A program made the position numbers and the translations under genes. Positions 52,087-60,924 of a DNA stretch of 64,000 nt are shown here, one piece after another. Each line of letters starts with the position of its first letter. The stretch's first letter is position 1. The notes beneath the pieces are model-generated. The model made no database searches and was not told the origin of the DNA. It saw only the letters and a program-made list of their open reading frames with translations. The DNA comes from Arthrobacter sp. AZCC_0090 (lineage in GTDB: Bacteria; Actinomycetota; Actinomycetes; Actinomycetales; Micrococcaceae): NCBI RefSeq assembly GCF_014207375.1, contig NZ_JACHEE010000010.1, positions 1-64,000 of the forward strand, given 5' to 3'.

Positions 52087-52168
52087 CTTTTTGGAGCTTT
52101 CGGTCGTGGACCTGGTTCTGCTTGGGTTGTGCACGGGAATTACTTTTTGAAAGGTGGACATCGACCGA

Positions 52169-52618
52169 GTGAGTCTTGATCACATAGACCAGAGGATCCT
52201 TGCGGAGCTCACCAAGAATGCACGCATTAGTCATGCCGAACTGGCGACCAAAGTCCTGCTTTCAAGGAATGCCGTGCGGCAGCGGGTCGACCGGATGGAA
52301 CGGCAAGGGTATATCCAGGGATATACGGTGGTTGCAGGCACATCGGGGCAAAGTCCTGTCTCGGCTTTCCTCATGGTTTACAGGAAAGACCGAGTGCGGG
52401 GTTCAGACGTCGTCACTGTTTTGCGTTCGATTCCGGAAGTGGTTTTGTGCGACGTCGTCAGCGGTGACTTTGATCTTCTGGTGAGACTTGAAGCCCGGTC
52501 TTTGGAGAGAGTCCAGGAGATTTGGGAGCAGATTGCCGCCCTTCCCGGTGTCACGGATACGGTGACGGCCATGACGCTTTCCAGTCTCATCCGGCGCGGT
52601 GTGGAGCCGACCGCGTGA
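52169..52618 (+). CDS. Lrp/AsnC-family transcriptional regulator
   Basis: A 149-residue regulator with the N-terminal winged HTH (LDHIDQRILAELTKNARISHAELATKV) and a C-terminal RAM/ACT-like ligand domain (VPVSAFLMVY-type strand, EVVLCDVVSGDFDLLVRLEA). Such proteins sense amino acids. GTG 52169 gives the usual start; GTG 52154 adds five residues. It is convergent with the aspartate ammonia-lyase gene, so it may respond to an amino acid of the pathway. Confidence 0.9.
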   Translation: MSLDHIDQRILAELTKNARISHAELATKVLLSRNAVRQRVDRMERQGYIQGYTVVAGTSGQSPVSAFLMVYRKDRVRGSDVVTVLRSIPEVVLCDVVSGDFDLLVRLEARSLERVQEIWEQIAALPGVTDTVTAMTLSSLIRRGVEPTA

Positions 52619-52629
52619 CGGATCAGCAA

Positions 52630-54039
52630 TCAAACCGCTGTTATGTGGGTGCCCTTGGCTGGAAACGCAGCGGATTCAAGGATCGATTGAGCAACGGCCC
52701 GGTCCAGGAGTTTCCTCTCCATGACGACGTCGAGAATGGTTGACCCATCCCGCAGTGCATCCTTGGCTACTGCCGCTGCCGCTACGTAGCCGATGGCCGG
52801 AACCAGTGCTGTTGCAAGGCCTACCGAGGCTGCGGTCTGGCTGGCGAGACGGCTGGTGTTCGCTTCGATGCCTCCCATGCAATGTGTCCGGAGAATGAGT
52901 GCTCCTTGTTTGAGCCATGAAACGCCTTGAAGCAGGACATGCGCGATGACCGGCTCGAAGGCATTGAGTTGGAGCTGACCATTGTCTGCCGCCATCGTTA
53001 CGGCGGTGTCTGCGCCGGCGACCGCGAAAGCGATCTGATTCATGGTCTCCGGGATAACGGGGTTGACCTTTCCGGGCATGATGGACGACCCAGCTTGGCG
53101 GGGAGGCAGAGTGATCTCACCAAAGCCATTTTGCGGTCCGCTGGACAGCAACCGGAGGTCGCTGCTGATTTTGGACAGCTTTATTGCGGTCCGTTTCAGC
53201 ATGCCCGACATGTGCATGAAGACGCCGACGTCGGACGTCGCTTCGACCAGATCGTTGGCAGGAAAGACCTCGACACCGGAAATCTCAGACAGTGCCCGCA
53301 GTACCAATTGCTGGTAGCCCGGTTCGGCAGTGATGCCGGTGCCGATGGCGGTGGCTCCCAGGTTGCACTCCCGCATCAGCTCTGTGGACTCCAAGAGCCT
53401 GGAGCGATCTTCTTCCAACGTCGCGGCGAAGGCATTGAACTCCTGACCCAGGGTCATCGGCACAGCATCCTGAAGCTGCGTTCTGCCCATCTTGACGACG
53501 TCGGCAAATTCGGCGCCCTTGCTTCTGGCGGTTTCGGCAAGCCTGCCCAATTCTTGGTTCAGTTCTGTGGTGGCGAAAATGAGGGCCAGTTTGATTGCGG
53601 TTGGATATGTGTCGTTGGTGGATTGGCATCGATTGACATGGTCAATGGGGTGCAAGTGCTGGTAGTCGCCGCGGCGGTGGCCTAGTTTTTCCAGGGCAAG
53701 GTTCGCGATCACTTCGTTGGCGTTCATATTGGTGCTCGTGCCCGCGCCGCCTTGGATGACGTCCACGCAGAACTGTTCGTGGTGATGGCCGTCCTCGATT
53801 TCCTGGCACGATTCGCGGATTGCTGCCGCTTGCTGGGGCAAGAGGACCCCGAGTTCGCAGTTGGCCTGCGCTGCGGCGCTCTTGATCATCGCGAGGGAGC
53901 GCACCAAATGCGGGTGGCTGGAGATAGGAATGCCGCTGATGGTGAAGTTTTCCAATGCCCGGGCAGTGTGTGCTCCCCAGTAGGCGTTCGCGGGTACAGG
54001 AATGTTCCCCAGCGAATCGGTCTCGGTGCGGGTGGTCAT
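52630..54039 (-). CDS. aspA: Aspartate ammonia-lyase
   Basis: Deaminates L-aspartate to fumarate and ammonia. The 469-residue protein has the aspartase form of the substrate block, GGAGTSTNMNANEVIANLALEK (about 97-118), the catalytic loop signature GSSIMPGKVNPVIPE (about 318-332) and the HIDHVNRCQSTNDTYPTA region. It could act as fumarase, but GGAGTS favours aspartase. It starts 13 nt after the aldehyde dehydrogenase stop and ends the hom-ald-aspA operon. In this context it would finish conversion of homoserine carbon to fumarate. Confidence 0.9.
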   Translation of the reverse strand: MTTRTETDSLGNIPVPANAYWGAHTARALENFTISGIPISSHPHLVRSLAMIKSAAAQANCELGVLLPQQAAAIRESCQEIEDGHHHEQFCVDVIQGGAGTSTNMNANEVIANLALEKLGHRRGDYQHLHPIDHVNRCQSTNDTYPTAIKLALIFATTELNQELGRLAETARSKGAEFADVVKMGRTQLQDAVPMTLGQEFNAFAATLEEDRSRLLESTELMRECNLGATAIGTGITAEPGYQQLVLRALSEISGVEVFPANDLVEATSDVGVFMHMSGMLKRTAIKLSKISSDLRLLSSGPQNGFGEITLPPRQAGSSIMPGKVNPVIPETMNQIAFAVAGADTAVTMAADNGQLQLNAFEPVIAHVLLQGVSWLKQGALILRTHCMGGIEANTSRLASQTAASVGLATALVPAIGYVAAAAVAKDALRDGSTILDVVMERKLLDRAVAQSILESAAFPAKGTHITAV

Positions 54040-54052
54040 GGCATTACATCCT

Positions 54053-55465
54053 CTATTTCTTGATGCAGATGACTTTGGGCTGGGTCATCTCCTCATAGGC
54101 AAAATGGACACCTTCCCTGCCGAGGCTTCCGTATTTGGAACCACCGAACGGCATGCCGTCGAACCGATAGTCCGACGAATCGTTGATCATGACGCCCCCT
54201 GCGTCGAGGCGGCGGGCAGCGTCCATGGCGTTGCTCAGGGAGTCCGTAAAAATGCCGGCGTGAAGGCTGAAATCGATGGCATTCGCTACTTCAATGGCTT
54301 CTTCGAAGGTGTTGAAGGCGTGCAGCATGACCACAGGCCCAAACACTTCTTCGCTCCACAACCTGCTGTCCGCCGGGACGGCTTCCAGGACAGTCGGCCG
54401 AAGCACATTGCCCTCCGTCACGTTGCCAGCGAGAAGAGTTGCGCCGTCCTGGATCGCCTCATCCAGCTTGGCTTGGAGTTCGTCCAGCGCTGCCCGACTG
54501 ATCATCGGGCCGACGTCCGTCCGCTCATCCGAGGGATCTCCTGCAACCAATCGGGCCGTCGCTTCCAGGAAGCGGTGGCGGAAGTCAGCGTACAACGATG
54601 TGGCTATGAGGATCCGCTGTACCCCTACGCAGTTCTGGCCAGCGGCCCAGAACGCTCCGGAGACACAGGATTCCACGGCGTCGTCAATGTCTGCGTCGCT
54701 CAGGATGATGACCGGCGCGTTTCCGCCGAGGTCCATGGATAGCTTCTTCAGGCCGGCGGCGCGGGCAATGCTTTCCCCGGTGGAAAACCCGCCAGTGAAG
54801 GACACCATTCGCACATCCCTGGACCGGATGATGGTTTCGGCCACCTCCCGGTCACCGTGAACGACGGTCAGGACCTCTTGGGGGAGCCCGGCGTCCACCA
54901 GGGTGTCCGCGAGCAGCTGGGCCGACAGGGGAGCAAGGGCAGATGGCTTGAGGACCACGGCGTTTCCCCCAGCGATGGCCGGACCGATCTTGTGCGCCAC
55001 CAGGTTGAGGGGGTCGTTGAAGGGCGTGATCGCTGCGATGATGCCAAGCGGTTCCCGTGAGTACCACCCCGTCCGGTCCTCCGAGCCTTCATAGGAGTCA
55101 AAAGGGATGACTTCGCCGGCGTTCCTGCGTGCCTCGGCTGCGGACAATCGGAGTGTGTTGACAGCTCGCAGCACTTCCTTTCGTGCCTGGCGAATGGTTT
55201 TCCCGGACTCGGCAACTATGGTCTGGGCGAACTCTTCGCTTCTTTGCTCGATGTCCGTCGCGGCGGCGTCGAGGATCTTGCCGCGTGCGTTGCGGGACAG
55301 GGCCTGCGCTTTCCGCGCACCGGACCGGGCCACGTCGAGAACGGCTTCGCCGGAAGAATCATCGCTCAGCGGAACTGCACCGACGATCCTGCCGTCGTAG
55401 GGACTCGTTACTTCACGGAACTTCGGCACTACGGTTTCCTGGGCGCAAAGCGTGGAACTAGACAT
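54053..55465 (-). CDS. NAD(P)-dependent aldehyde dehydrogenase, candidate non-phosphorylating aspartate-semialdehyde dehydrogenase
   Basis: A 470-residue ALDH-superfamily enzyme: cofactor region [21 protein letters not shown] (about 142-162), [12 protein letters not shown], catalytic Cys in GQNCVGVQ (about 283-290) and EEVFGPVV. The general-base block reads MDLGGNAP where most ALDHs have E-L-G-G, so Asp replaces Glu. The start overlaps the homoserine dehydrogenase stop (ATGTCTAG), with AGGAG upstream. From context I infer oxidation of aspartate semialdehyde to aspartate; lactaldehyde or succinate semialdehyde cannot be excluded by sequence. Confidence 0.85.
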   Translation of the reverse strand: MSSSTLCAQETVVPKFREVTSPYDGRIVGAVPLSDDSSGEAVLDVARSGARKAQALSRNARGKILDAAATDIEQRSEEFAQTIVAESGKTIRQARKEVLRAVNTLRLSAAEARRNAGEVIPFDSYEGSEDRTGWYSREPLGIIAAITPFNDPLNLVAHKIGPAIAGGNAVVLKPSALAPLSAQLLADTLVDAGLPQEVLTVVHGDREVAETIIRSRDVRMVSFTGGFSTGESIARAAGLKKLSMDLGGNAPVIILSDADIDDAVESCVSGAFWAAGQNCVGVQRILIATSLYADFRHRFLEATARLVAGDPSDERTDVGPMISRAALDELQAKLDEAIQDGATLLAGNVTEGNVLRPTVLEAVPADSRLWSEEVFGPVVMLHAFNTFEEAIEVANAIDFSLHAGIFTDSLSNAMDAARRLDAGGVMINDSSDYRFDGMPFGGSKYGSLGREGVHFAYEEMTQPKVICIKK

Positions 55466-56510
55466 GTGCGGCTGCTCCTGTCTTGGCTGCGTGCATCGCG
55501 ATGATGTCCGAGAGCAGGGCATAGGCGGTCTCGACGCGGCCGGCCCCCGGTCCCGAGACGGTGACGGGGCCAAGGAGGTCCGTGTCGAAGGAAACGGCGT
55601 TCGTCGCGCCTGAAACCCCGGCGAGCCCGTGGTCGAGGGGGAGCGCGATGGGGGCTACGCGAGCGGTGACCATACCGTCAGGATTCCGCAGGGCCGAACC
55701 GACGAGCTTCCAGCGGCGTCCCTCCCGGGATGCCTTCCGGATATCTTCGGCCGTGACGGTCGAGATCCCTTGCCGCTGGACGTCCTTGAGTTCGATGCCC
55801 GCGCCAAGCAGTTCATTGGCCAGGATCAGGACCTTGAGTTGGACGTCGTATCCTTCGATGTCTGCTGCGGGGTTCGCTTCTGCGTAGCCAAGTTCCTGTG
55901 CTTCTTTGATGGCCGCTTCGAAGCCCAGGCCGGCTTCCATCCGTCCGAGCACATAGTTGCTGGTGCCGTTGAGGATGCCTTCGAAGCCGTTCAGCGTGAG
56001 GCCCGCGAACATCTTCTTGGCCAATCGGATCACAGGAGTTCCGCTCATGACGGCTCCTTCGAACTCGAAGTGGGCGCCGTTTTGTTCGGCCAAGGAAGTG
56101 AGCTCGGCCCCGCGAAGGGCAACGGGGCCTTTGTTCGTGGTGCAGACGCTCTTACCGGATTCGAGTGCCCACCGCACGTGCGAGACTGCCGGCTCGCCGT
56201 CGTCGGGGTTCGTGAAGGTGGCTTCGCAGATGATGTCTGCTGTGCAGGAGCGGATGACCGACTCATTGTTCGTGTCAGCGGATCCGCCGTGTTCGGCGAA
56301 GGTTTCGCTCTCGCCTCCGAGGGCCAGGGCCAAGGAGAGGTCAATACCGTCGGGCCGGACCAGGGATCCGAGCCGGAGGTCGGTGATGGCAACGACACGG
56401 AGGCCGAAGCCCAACTCGGATCGAAGGGCCTCGCCGCGGGTTGCTATCAGTTCGGCCAGGGTCCTGTTGACGCCGCCAAAGCCGATCAGGGCAATGTCAT
56501 AGGTGGTCAT
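55458..56510 (-). CDS. hom: Homoserine dehydrogenase, short ACT-less form
   Basis: Interconverts homoserine and aspartate semialdehyde with NAD(P). The 350-residue protein has the Rossmann GFGGVNRT (about 11-18), [16 protein letters not shown] and the family signature [19 protein letters not shown] (about 208-226) with the catalytic Lys/Asp. It lacks the C-terminal ACT domain found in the biosynthetic actinobacterial enzyme of about 440 residues, so it should escape threonine feedback. First gene of an operon with aldehyde dehydrogenase and aspartase and divergent from the permease, it probably runs in the catabolic direction. AAGGAG precedes the ATG. Confidence 0.9.
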   Translation of the reverse strand: MTTYDIALIGFGGVNRTLAELIATRGEALRSELGFGLRVVAITDLRLGSLVRPDGIDLSLALALGGESETFAEHGGSADTNNESVIRSCTADIICEATFTNPDDGEPAVSHVRWALESGKSVCTTNKGPVALRGAELTSLAEQNGAHFEFEGAVMSGTPVIRLAKKMFAGLTLNGFEGILNGTSNYVLGRMEAGLGFEAAIKEAQELGYAEANPAADIEGYDVQLKVLILANELLGAGIELKDVQRQGISTVTAEDIRKASREGRRWKLVGSALRNPDGMVTARVAPIALPLDHGLAGVSGATNAVSFDTDLLGPVTVSGPGAGRVETAYALLSDIIAMHAAKTGAAAHV

Positions 56511-56643
56511 GGTGCTCCTTCACTCAGTTACATCGGTCTTCCAATGTTGGCCGCATTCCATGTCAGTCAAGGCATGTGATTCTGCCTGAAGGGCAGGGCG
56601 AAATGACCAACCACATTCCGAATCGACATGGGCACCCCCAAGT

Positions 56644-56668
56644 AACATGTGTGCAATATGTGCATGTT
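56644..56668. promoter_or_regulatory. Inverted repeat in the hom-mmuP divergent promoter region
   Basis: AACATG (56644-56649) and CATGTT (56663-56668) flank TGTGCAATATGTG in a locally AT-rich 317-nt intergenic region. It is a candidate operator for one of the IclR or Lrp regulators in this cluster. The rest of 56511-56827 shows no gene. Confidence 0.4.
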
Positions 56669-56827
56669 CAAATGTTTTTAATGACCAGGCAGGTCTTGCT
56701 GTGTTATCTTCATCACCATCCCTTTGCGCAGCTCCGGCCATCCTGAGGACCCTCGATCTCCGAGGTATCACGCGCATCCTTCGCATCTGATTCGACCACC
56801 GACCTGACCGCCGACCCGGGAGACACA

Positions 56828-58279
56828 ATGGAATCCTCTTCATCCGTCACGCTAGAACCGCAACGCTCAGACCCGCCGCCGCTTGAATCCGGGCTACGCC
56901 GGTCCATGGGGCCGCGGCACCTGGTGATGATCGCGATGGGTGGCGTCATCGGCTCCGGACTCTTCTTGAGTTCGGGCTACACGATCTCCCAGGCTGGACC
57001 ACTCGGCGCTGTCATCGCCTACCTGATTGGCTCCTTCGTGGTCTACCTCGTGATGGCGTGCCTTGGCGAACTTGCTATCGCCTACCCAGTCTCGGGAGCC
57101 TTCCACATCTACGCATCGCGTTCGATCGGGCCAGCCACTGGGTTCACTACCGCTTGGCTTTATTGGCTTTGTTGGGCGGTAGCCATCGGATCGGAATTCA
57201 CAGCTGCGGGCCTCCTCATGCAGCGTTGGTTTCCAAGCATCGATGTGTGGGTTTGGTGCGTGATCTTTGCGGCCGTGCTTTTTGGCCTCAACGCCGTCTC
57301 TTCGCGATTCTTCGGAGAGTCGGAGTTCTGGTTCGCGATCGTCAAGGTCGGCGCGATCATCGTCCTGATCGTGCTCGGCGGTGCCGCATTGTTTGGCTTC
57401 CACCCGCTGAGCGGGGCCGGCAATCATCCCTTCCTGTTTGCAAACTTCAATACAACAGGCGGCCTTTTCCCAAACGGATTCACTGGCGTCCTGGTCACAG
57501 CGCTAGCGGTGTTCTACGCCTTCTCCGGCTCTGAGCTCATCGGTGTAGCGGCTGGCGAAACTGCGGATCCTGCCACGAGCATTCCGAAAGCCATGCGCAG
57601 CACGGTTGTCCGGCTGCTGATCTTCTTCGTCGGGGCCATCGCGGTCATCGCCGCCACCATCCCCTTTGGCCAAGTTGGCCTGGACCAAAGCCCGTTCGTG
57701 ACGGTCTTTTCTTCCATCGGCATTCCATTTGCTGCCGATGCCATGAATTTCGTCATCATCACCGCGCTCCTTTCTGCCGGCAATAGCGGCCTCTTCTCCT
57801 GCGCCCGCATGTTGTACTCACTCTCGGATGAAGGACATGCCCCTCGGGTATTGCGAAAGCTCACTCGACGTGGCATTCCCATGGTCGCGCTCTCCGTGAG
57901 CATGGTGGGCGGCCTGGCATCGCTCATCAGCAGCGTGGTTGCTCCGGAGACGGTGTACTTGGCCCTAGTGTCCGTGGCAGGGTTCGCCGTCGTCGGCGTG
58001 TGGATGTCCATCGCCGCATCACATTTCTTCCACAGGAGGACCTATGTCAAGAACGGCGGCAATGTCGCAGCCCTTCCTTACAGGGCCCCGATGTTCCCCC
58101 TCGTGCCGATCCTGGCGTTCTCGCTCTGCTTCATTTCGCTGATCGGCATTGCGTTTGACCCGAACCAGGTAGCCGCTCTCTACTTCGGAGTTCCCTTTGT
58201 GGGAGCCTGCTATGCATTTTTCTATCTCAAGTACGGACGCAAGGCGCGCACAGCACAGCCGTCTCTACTGGACCGTTGA
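56828..58279 (+). CDS. mmuP: APC-family permease, S-methylmethionine permease-like (MmuP)
   Basis: A 483-residue, 12-helix amino-acid permease. Stretches such as GAFHIYASRSIGPATGF, AWLYWLCWAVAIGSEFTAAG and SRFFGESEFWFAIVKVGAI closely follow E. coli MmuP as I remember it, much more than general amino-acid permeases. Expected role: import of S-methylmethionine, perhaps also homoserine or methionine. GGGAG precedes the ATG. It is divergent from hom-ald-aspA, and an mmuM-like gene lies 3.3 kb away. A long hairpin follows the gene. Confidence 0.85.
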   Translation: MESSSSVTLEPQRSDPPPLESGLRRSMGPRHLVMIAMGGVIGSGLFLSSGYTISQAGPLGAVIAYLIGSFVVYLVMACLGELAIAYPVSGAFHIYASRSIGPATGFTTAWLYWLCWAVAIGSEFTAAGLLMQRWFPSIDVWVWCVIFAAVLFGLNAVSSRFFGESEFWFAIVKVGAIIVLIVLGGAALFGFHPLSGAGNHPFLFANFNTTGGLFPNGFTGVLVTALAVFYAFSGSELIGVAAGETADPATSIPKAMRSTVVRLLIFFVGAIAVIAATIPFGQVGLDQSPFVTVFSSIGIPFAADAMNFVIITALLSAGNSGLFSCARMLYSLSDEGHAPRVLRKLTRRGIPMVALSVSMVGGLASLISSVVAPETVYLALVSVAGFAVVGVWMSIAASHFFHRRTYVKNGGNVAALPYRAPMFPLVPILAFSLCFISLIGIAFDPNQVAALYFGVPFVGACYAFFYLKYGRKARTAQPSLLDR

Positions 58280-58292
58280 CCACCGTCTACCC

Positions 58293-58331
58293 AGCTTCTC
58301 GGCCAGGGACCGCTGTCCCGGCCGAGAAGCT
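58293..58331 (+). terminator. Hairpin terminator after mmuP
   Basis: AGCTTCTCGGCC (58293-58304) pairs with GGCCGAGAAGCT (58320-58331), with an inner GGGAC/GTCCC stem. No T-tract follows. Confidence 0.75.
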
Positions 58332-58340
58332 ATCCAACGG

Positions 58341-58529
58341 ATGACAAATGAATTCAGAACACGTGATGCCCCTTGCCGGCAGTTCGATCCGGAACGTCGG
58401 CAACTGGCTGGAGGTCGACGTCGGCGGTTTCGAGTCGCGGAAATGGAGAGCGCGAACTCGGCGATCCTCGCCGATCTCTACACCGTGTGGGCAGGAGCAC
58501 GCCGCATTCCGATCAATGGCGACGTGTGA
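58341..58529 (+). CDS. Doubtful small ORF or gene remnant
   Basis: A 62-residue frame from ATG 58341 ends in EMESANSAILADLYTVWAGAR. Another frame (from 58348) reads MPLAGSSIRNVGNWLEVDVGGF over the first half. The two together could be a frameshifted gene fragment, as each frame looks protein-like in only one part. No ribosome-binding site is convincing. Confidence 0.25.
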   Translation: MTNEFRTRDAPCRQFDPERRQLAGGRRRRFRVAEMESANSAILADLYTVWAGARRIPINGDV

Positions 58530-58566
58530 GAATAGGCGTGATTGATGGTCGGAAGGAGCACTGACA

Positions 58567-59367
58567 ATGGATTCTTCCTCGGAAGCGTCGTCCATGGCAC
58601 AAGGACTTCGGATTGTGCGGCTGGTCGCTGACCGGGAGAAGTGGGGGAGACGGCTTCTCGGCGTTTCCCAGCTCGCCTCCGAGCTGGACATGGAACAAAG
58701 CCGCGTATCCCGGCTTACCCAGGAACTGTGTGATCTGGGACTTCTGGAACGGGTCGAACGGGGTCCGTTCCGGACAGGCCCACGATTTTTCGATCTCGCG
58801 GCTTCACTTAATACTGGCTGGGTTCGCGAATCAAGAACCGAGCTGGAGGCTTTGGTGGCCACGCTAAGCCTCCGATCCAGGGTTTCCGTCAGGGAGGCCT
58901 TCCGGGTAATTCTCCTGCGCGCGTCCAGCAATGACGCGCTCCCCGGCGGCTTCGTAAAACCTGGCATGGTTACGCCCATATGGTGTACAGGGTCGGGCCG
59001 CGCTCTTTTGTGGGACCACGAGCAGGTCGCGATTCAAGATCTCCTCAAGGACGTCAACTTCATCGGCGTCGGAGGGCCGGGCGCGGCCCACTCGGCCCTG
59101 GAGGTCTGCGAACTCATGGACCGGGACAGGGCCCGTGGCTTCACTTTGGCAGCGGAAGAATTCGAGCACGGCGTCTACGAATTGGCCCTGCCCATCCGCA
59201 ACCGTGAAGGAACGATTCTTGCTTCACTTAGTGTTCTGGGCAACAGGTCCGAGATCGAACCCAGGGCCGGGAAAATTGCCAAGGTTCTGACGGAGTCAGC
59301 CGATCGGCTGGGATCTCGCGATCACCGCAGGGGAGACAGTACGGGAGGCGCAGGCCTTGCGAGCTAG
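58567..59367 (+). CDS. IclR-family transcriptional regulator
   Basis: A 266-residue regulator with an N-terminal winged HTH (LLGVSQLASELDMEQSRVSRLTQEL, about 29-53) and an IclR effector domain (about 80-245; blocks PIWCTGSGRALLWDH and FEHGVYELALPIRNREG). GGAAGGAG lies just before the ATG. It lies behind mmuP and faces a second IclR gene, with their stop codons overlapping. Probably controls the S-methylmethionine/homoserine genes; ligand unknown. Confidence 0.88.
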   Translation: MDSSSEASSMAQGLRIVRLVADREKWGRRLLGVSQLASELDMEQSRVSRLTQELCDLGLLERVERGPFRTGPRFFDLAASLNTGWVRESRTELEALVATLSLRSRVSVREAFRVILLRASSNDALPGGFVKPGMVTPIWCTGSGRALLWDHEQVAIQDLLKDVNFIGVGGPGAAHSALEVCELMDRDRARGFTLAAEEFEHGVYELALPIRNREGTILASLSVLGNRSEIEPRAGKIAKVLTESADRLGSRDHRRGDSTGGAGLAS

Positions 59368-60140
59368 GCCTGCGCCTGCGCCAACGACTGACCCAGCGTC
59401 GATTCCAGCCACTTTCCCCACAACACAAGAGCCGAGGCGCAGAGCTCCCGCCGCGGCTCCAGCCGCGTCTTAGGACCCACCACCTGCAAGGCCGCCACTA
59501 CGTCCCCCTTGAAATCCCGGACCGGAACCGCCAAAGAATACAAGCCTGGTTCGGCTTCCTCGTCGACGATGGAATACCCCCGGCTCCGAGCCTCATGCAG
59601 CCGCGTCAGGAAGTCCTCGACATCCACTGGAGTCTTGGGGCCGTGACGAACAAACGCAGCAGACCCGAAAACTGTTCGTACCTCGGCGTCGGACGACTCC
59701 CAAAGCAGTGCCTGGCCGGCGTCACTGCAGTAGGCCGGGTACGGCCGGCCCAACCACGAACCGACCATGTTGCTGCTCGCCGGAATGCGCTCACCGACCG
59801 TCACTGTGCTGTCGCCGCTCAGAACTCCGAGGAAGCATCCTTCGTTCGTTTCACCAGCAAGCCCCTCCAAGGCGGTTATTCCGTCGGTCTGCAGCCGTTG
59901 TTCGGTCAAAAGCTGGGCGTCGGTAAATAGTGACCAGCTCAGGGTGTACGACCGCCCGTCCGCGCGTTCCAGAAAGCCTTCCTGCTCGGCGCCCCGGAGG
60001 CTTCGCGAAACCTGGCTGCGGTCCTTGCTTAGATCCCCTGCAATGTCGGCGACTGTTCCGCCGGGGAGGCCTTCCGCGTTGCGGGAACCAACTGCAAGGA
60101 CAGCCATGATTCCCCGTCCCATGCTGGATGTCTTAGGCAT
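59364..60140 (-). CDS. IclR-family transcriptional regulator
   Basis: A 258-residue IclR-type regulator: HTH GGTVADIAGDLSKDRSQVSRSL (about 25-46), effector domain with YPAYCSDAGQALLWES and EPGLYSLAVPVRDFKGDVVAAL. ATG 60140 follows TAGAAT by 7 nt, so it is read from its own leaderless promoter although it also lies behind the cyclase-family gene. The frame continues 61 codons upstream inside that gene without IclR similarity. Confidence 0.88.
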   Translation of the reverse strand: MPKTSSMGRGIMAVLAVGSRNAEGLPGGTVADIAGDLSKDRSQVSRSLRGAEQEGFLERADGRSYTLSWSLFTDAQLLTEQRLQTDGITALEGLAGETNEGCFLGVLSGDSTVTVGERIPASSNMVGSWLGRPYPAYCSDAGQALLWESSDAEVRTVFGSAAFVRHGPKTPVDVEDFLTRLHEARSRGYSIVDEEAEPGLYSLAVPVRDFKGDVVAALQVVGPKTRLEPRRELCASALVLWGKWLESTLGQSLAQAQA

Positions 60141-60147
60141 GGATCCG

Positions 60148-60153
60148 ATTCTA
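60148..60153 (-). promoter_or_regulatory. Leaderless -10 box TAGAAT
   Basis: TAGAAT on the minus strand, 7 nt before ATG 60140 of the IclR-type gene. Confidence 0.6.
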
Positions 60154-60171
60154 GCCACCAGATGGCGCACC

Positions 60172-60924
60172 TCAGTGGATAGCAAACACCCGGGCCGGAA
60201 AGCCGCTGCCCTGAAGGGGCTTGGGCCACGTTGCAACAAGGGCGGCACCCTTTTCGGGAAGATCGCCCAGGTTCGCCAATAGCTCGATCTGCCAACGGTT
60301 CTGTTCCAGCACGTATGTCTCAAGACTGAAGTCCTTGTGGGAAGTGGACACCCCCGGGTCGGTGTCCGTCTGTTCGTGACCTACAGCCGCAATCGACCGT
60401 TGTTCAAGCAAAAACGTGAGGACTTCCTGCGACCAGCCAGGCGTATGACTCACGCCTTCGCTGTCTCTGTTTGCCATGGCGTCTGCATCGGGCCAACGTT
60501 CGCTCCAGCCCGTCCGCAATGCCACAAAGCAACCCGTCGGGACAGTACCGTTTCGGCTTTCCCATGATTGGAGGTCCTCCATTGTGGGGGTGGCATCGGC
60601 ATCAGCCCTGACCCTTTCGGTGATGTCCAGGACAACCAGCGGAAGGACCATGTCCTCTACCGGAATTTGGTCCAGGGTCCGGCCCCCGCGGATGAAATGC
60701 GAGGGGGGATCGACGTGGGTTCCCCATTGCCCGATGATCGAATAGCGATGCGCGGTGAAACCGTCGCCCTTCTCCAGATCGAACACGGCCTCCCTGGTCT
60801 CGTTGGGGAAGGCGGGGAAATGCGGCTGGCCGGGGTGGAATGCGTGCGTCAAGTCGGTGAACGTCCTTCCCGCTAGCAGAGGCCGGAGTCCGTCCCAAAA
60901 TCCCGTCGTGGCGTGTTCGATCAT
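60172..60924 (-). CDS. Cyclase-family metal-dependent hydrolase (kynurenine formamidase/isatin hydrolase fold)
   Basis: A 250-residue protein with the family metal motif HxxxxGTHxDPPSH-like (GQWGTHVDPPSHF, about 64-76), a preceding DLTHAFHPGQPHFPAFP and a C-terminal VGHEQTDTDPG. Members bind Mn or Zn and hydrolyse amides or lactams. Its start overlaps the stop of the 149-residue gene upstream (ATGA), so both proteins are made together. Inside an S-methylmethionine/homoserine cluster its substrate is unclear; it may be a pathway hydrolase. Confidence 0.82.
   Translation of the reverse strand: MIEHATTGFWDGLRPLLAGRTFTDLTHAFHPGQPHFPAFPNETREAVFDLEKGDGFTAHRYSIIGQWGTHVDPPSHFIRGGRTLDQIPVEDMVLPLVVLDITERVRADADATPTMEDLQSWESRNGTVPTGCFVALRTGWSERWPDADAMANRDSEGVSHTPGWSQEVLTFLLEQRSIAAVGHEQTDTDPGVSTSHKDFSLETYVLEQNRWQIELLANLGDLPEKGAALVATWPKPLQGSGFPARVFAIH

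Noticed and set aside
54053-55465. Assignment of the aldehyde dehydrogenase as succinate-semialdehyde dehydrogenase
   Set aside because: No GABA genes are nearby and the DLGG motif is unusual; operon context favours aspartate semialdehyde, but substrate stays unproven.
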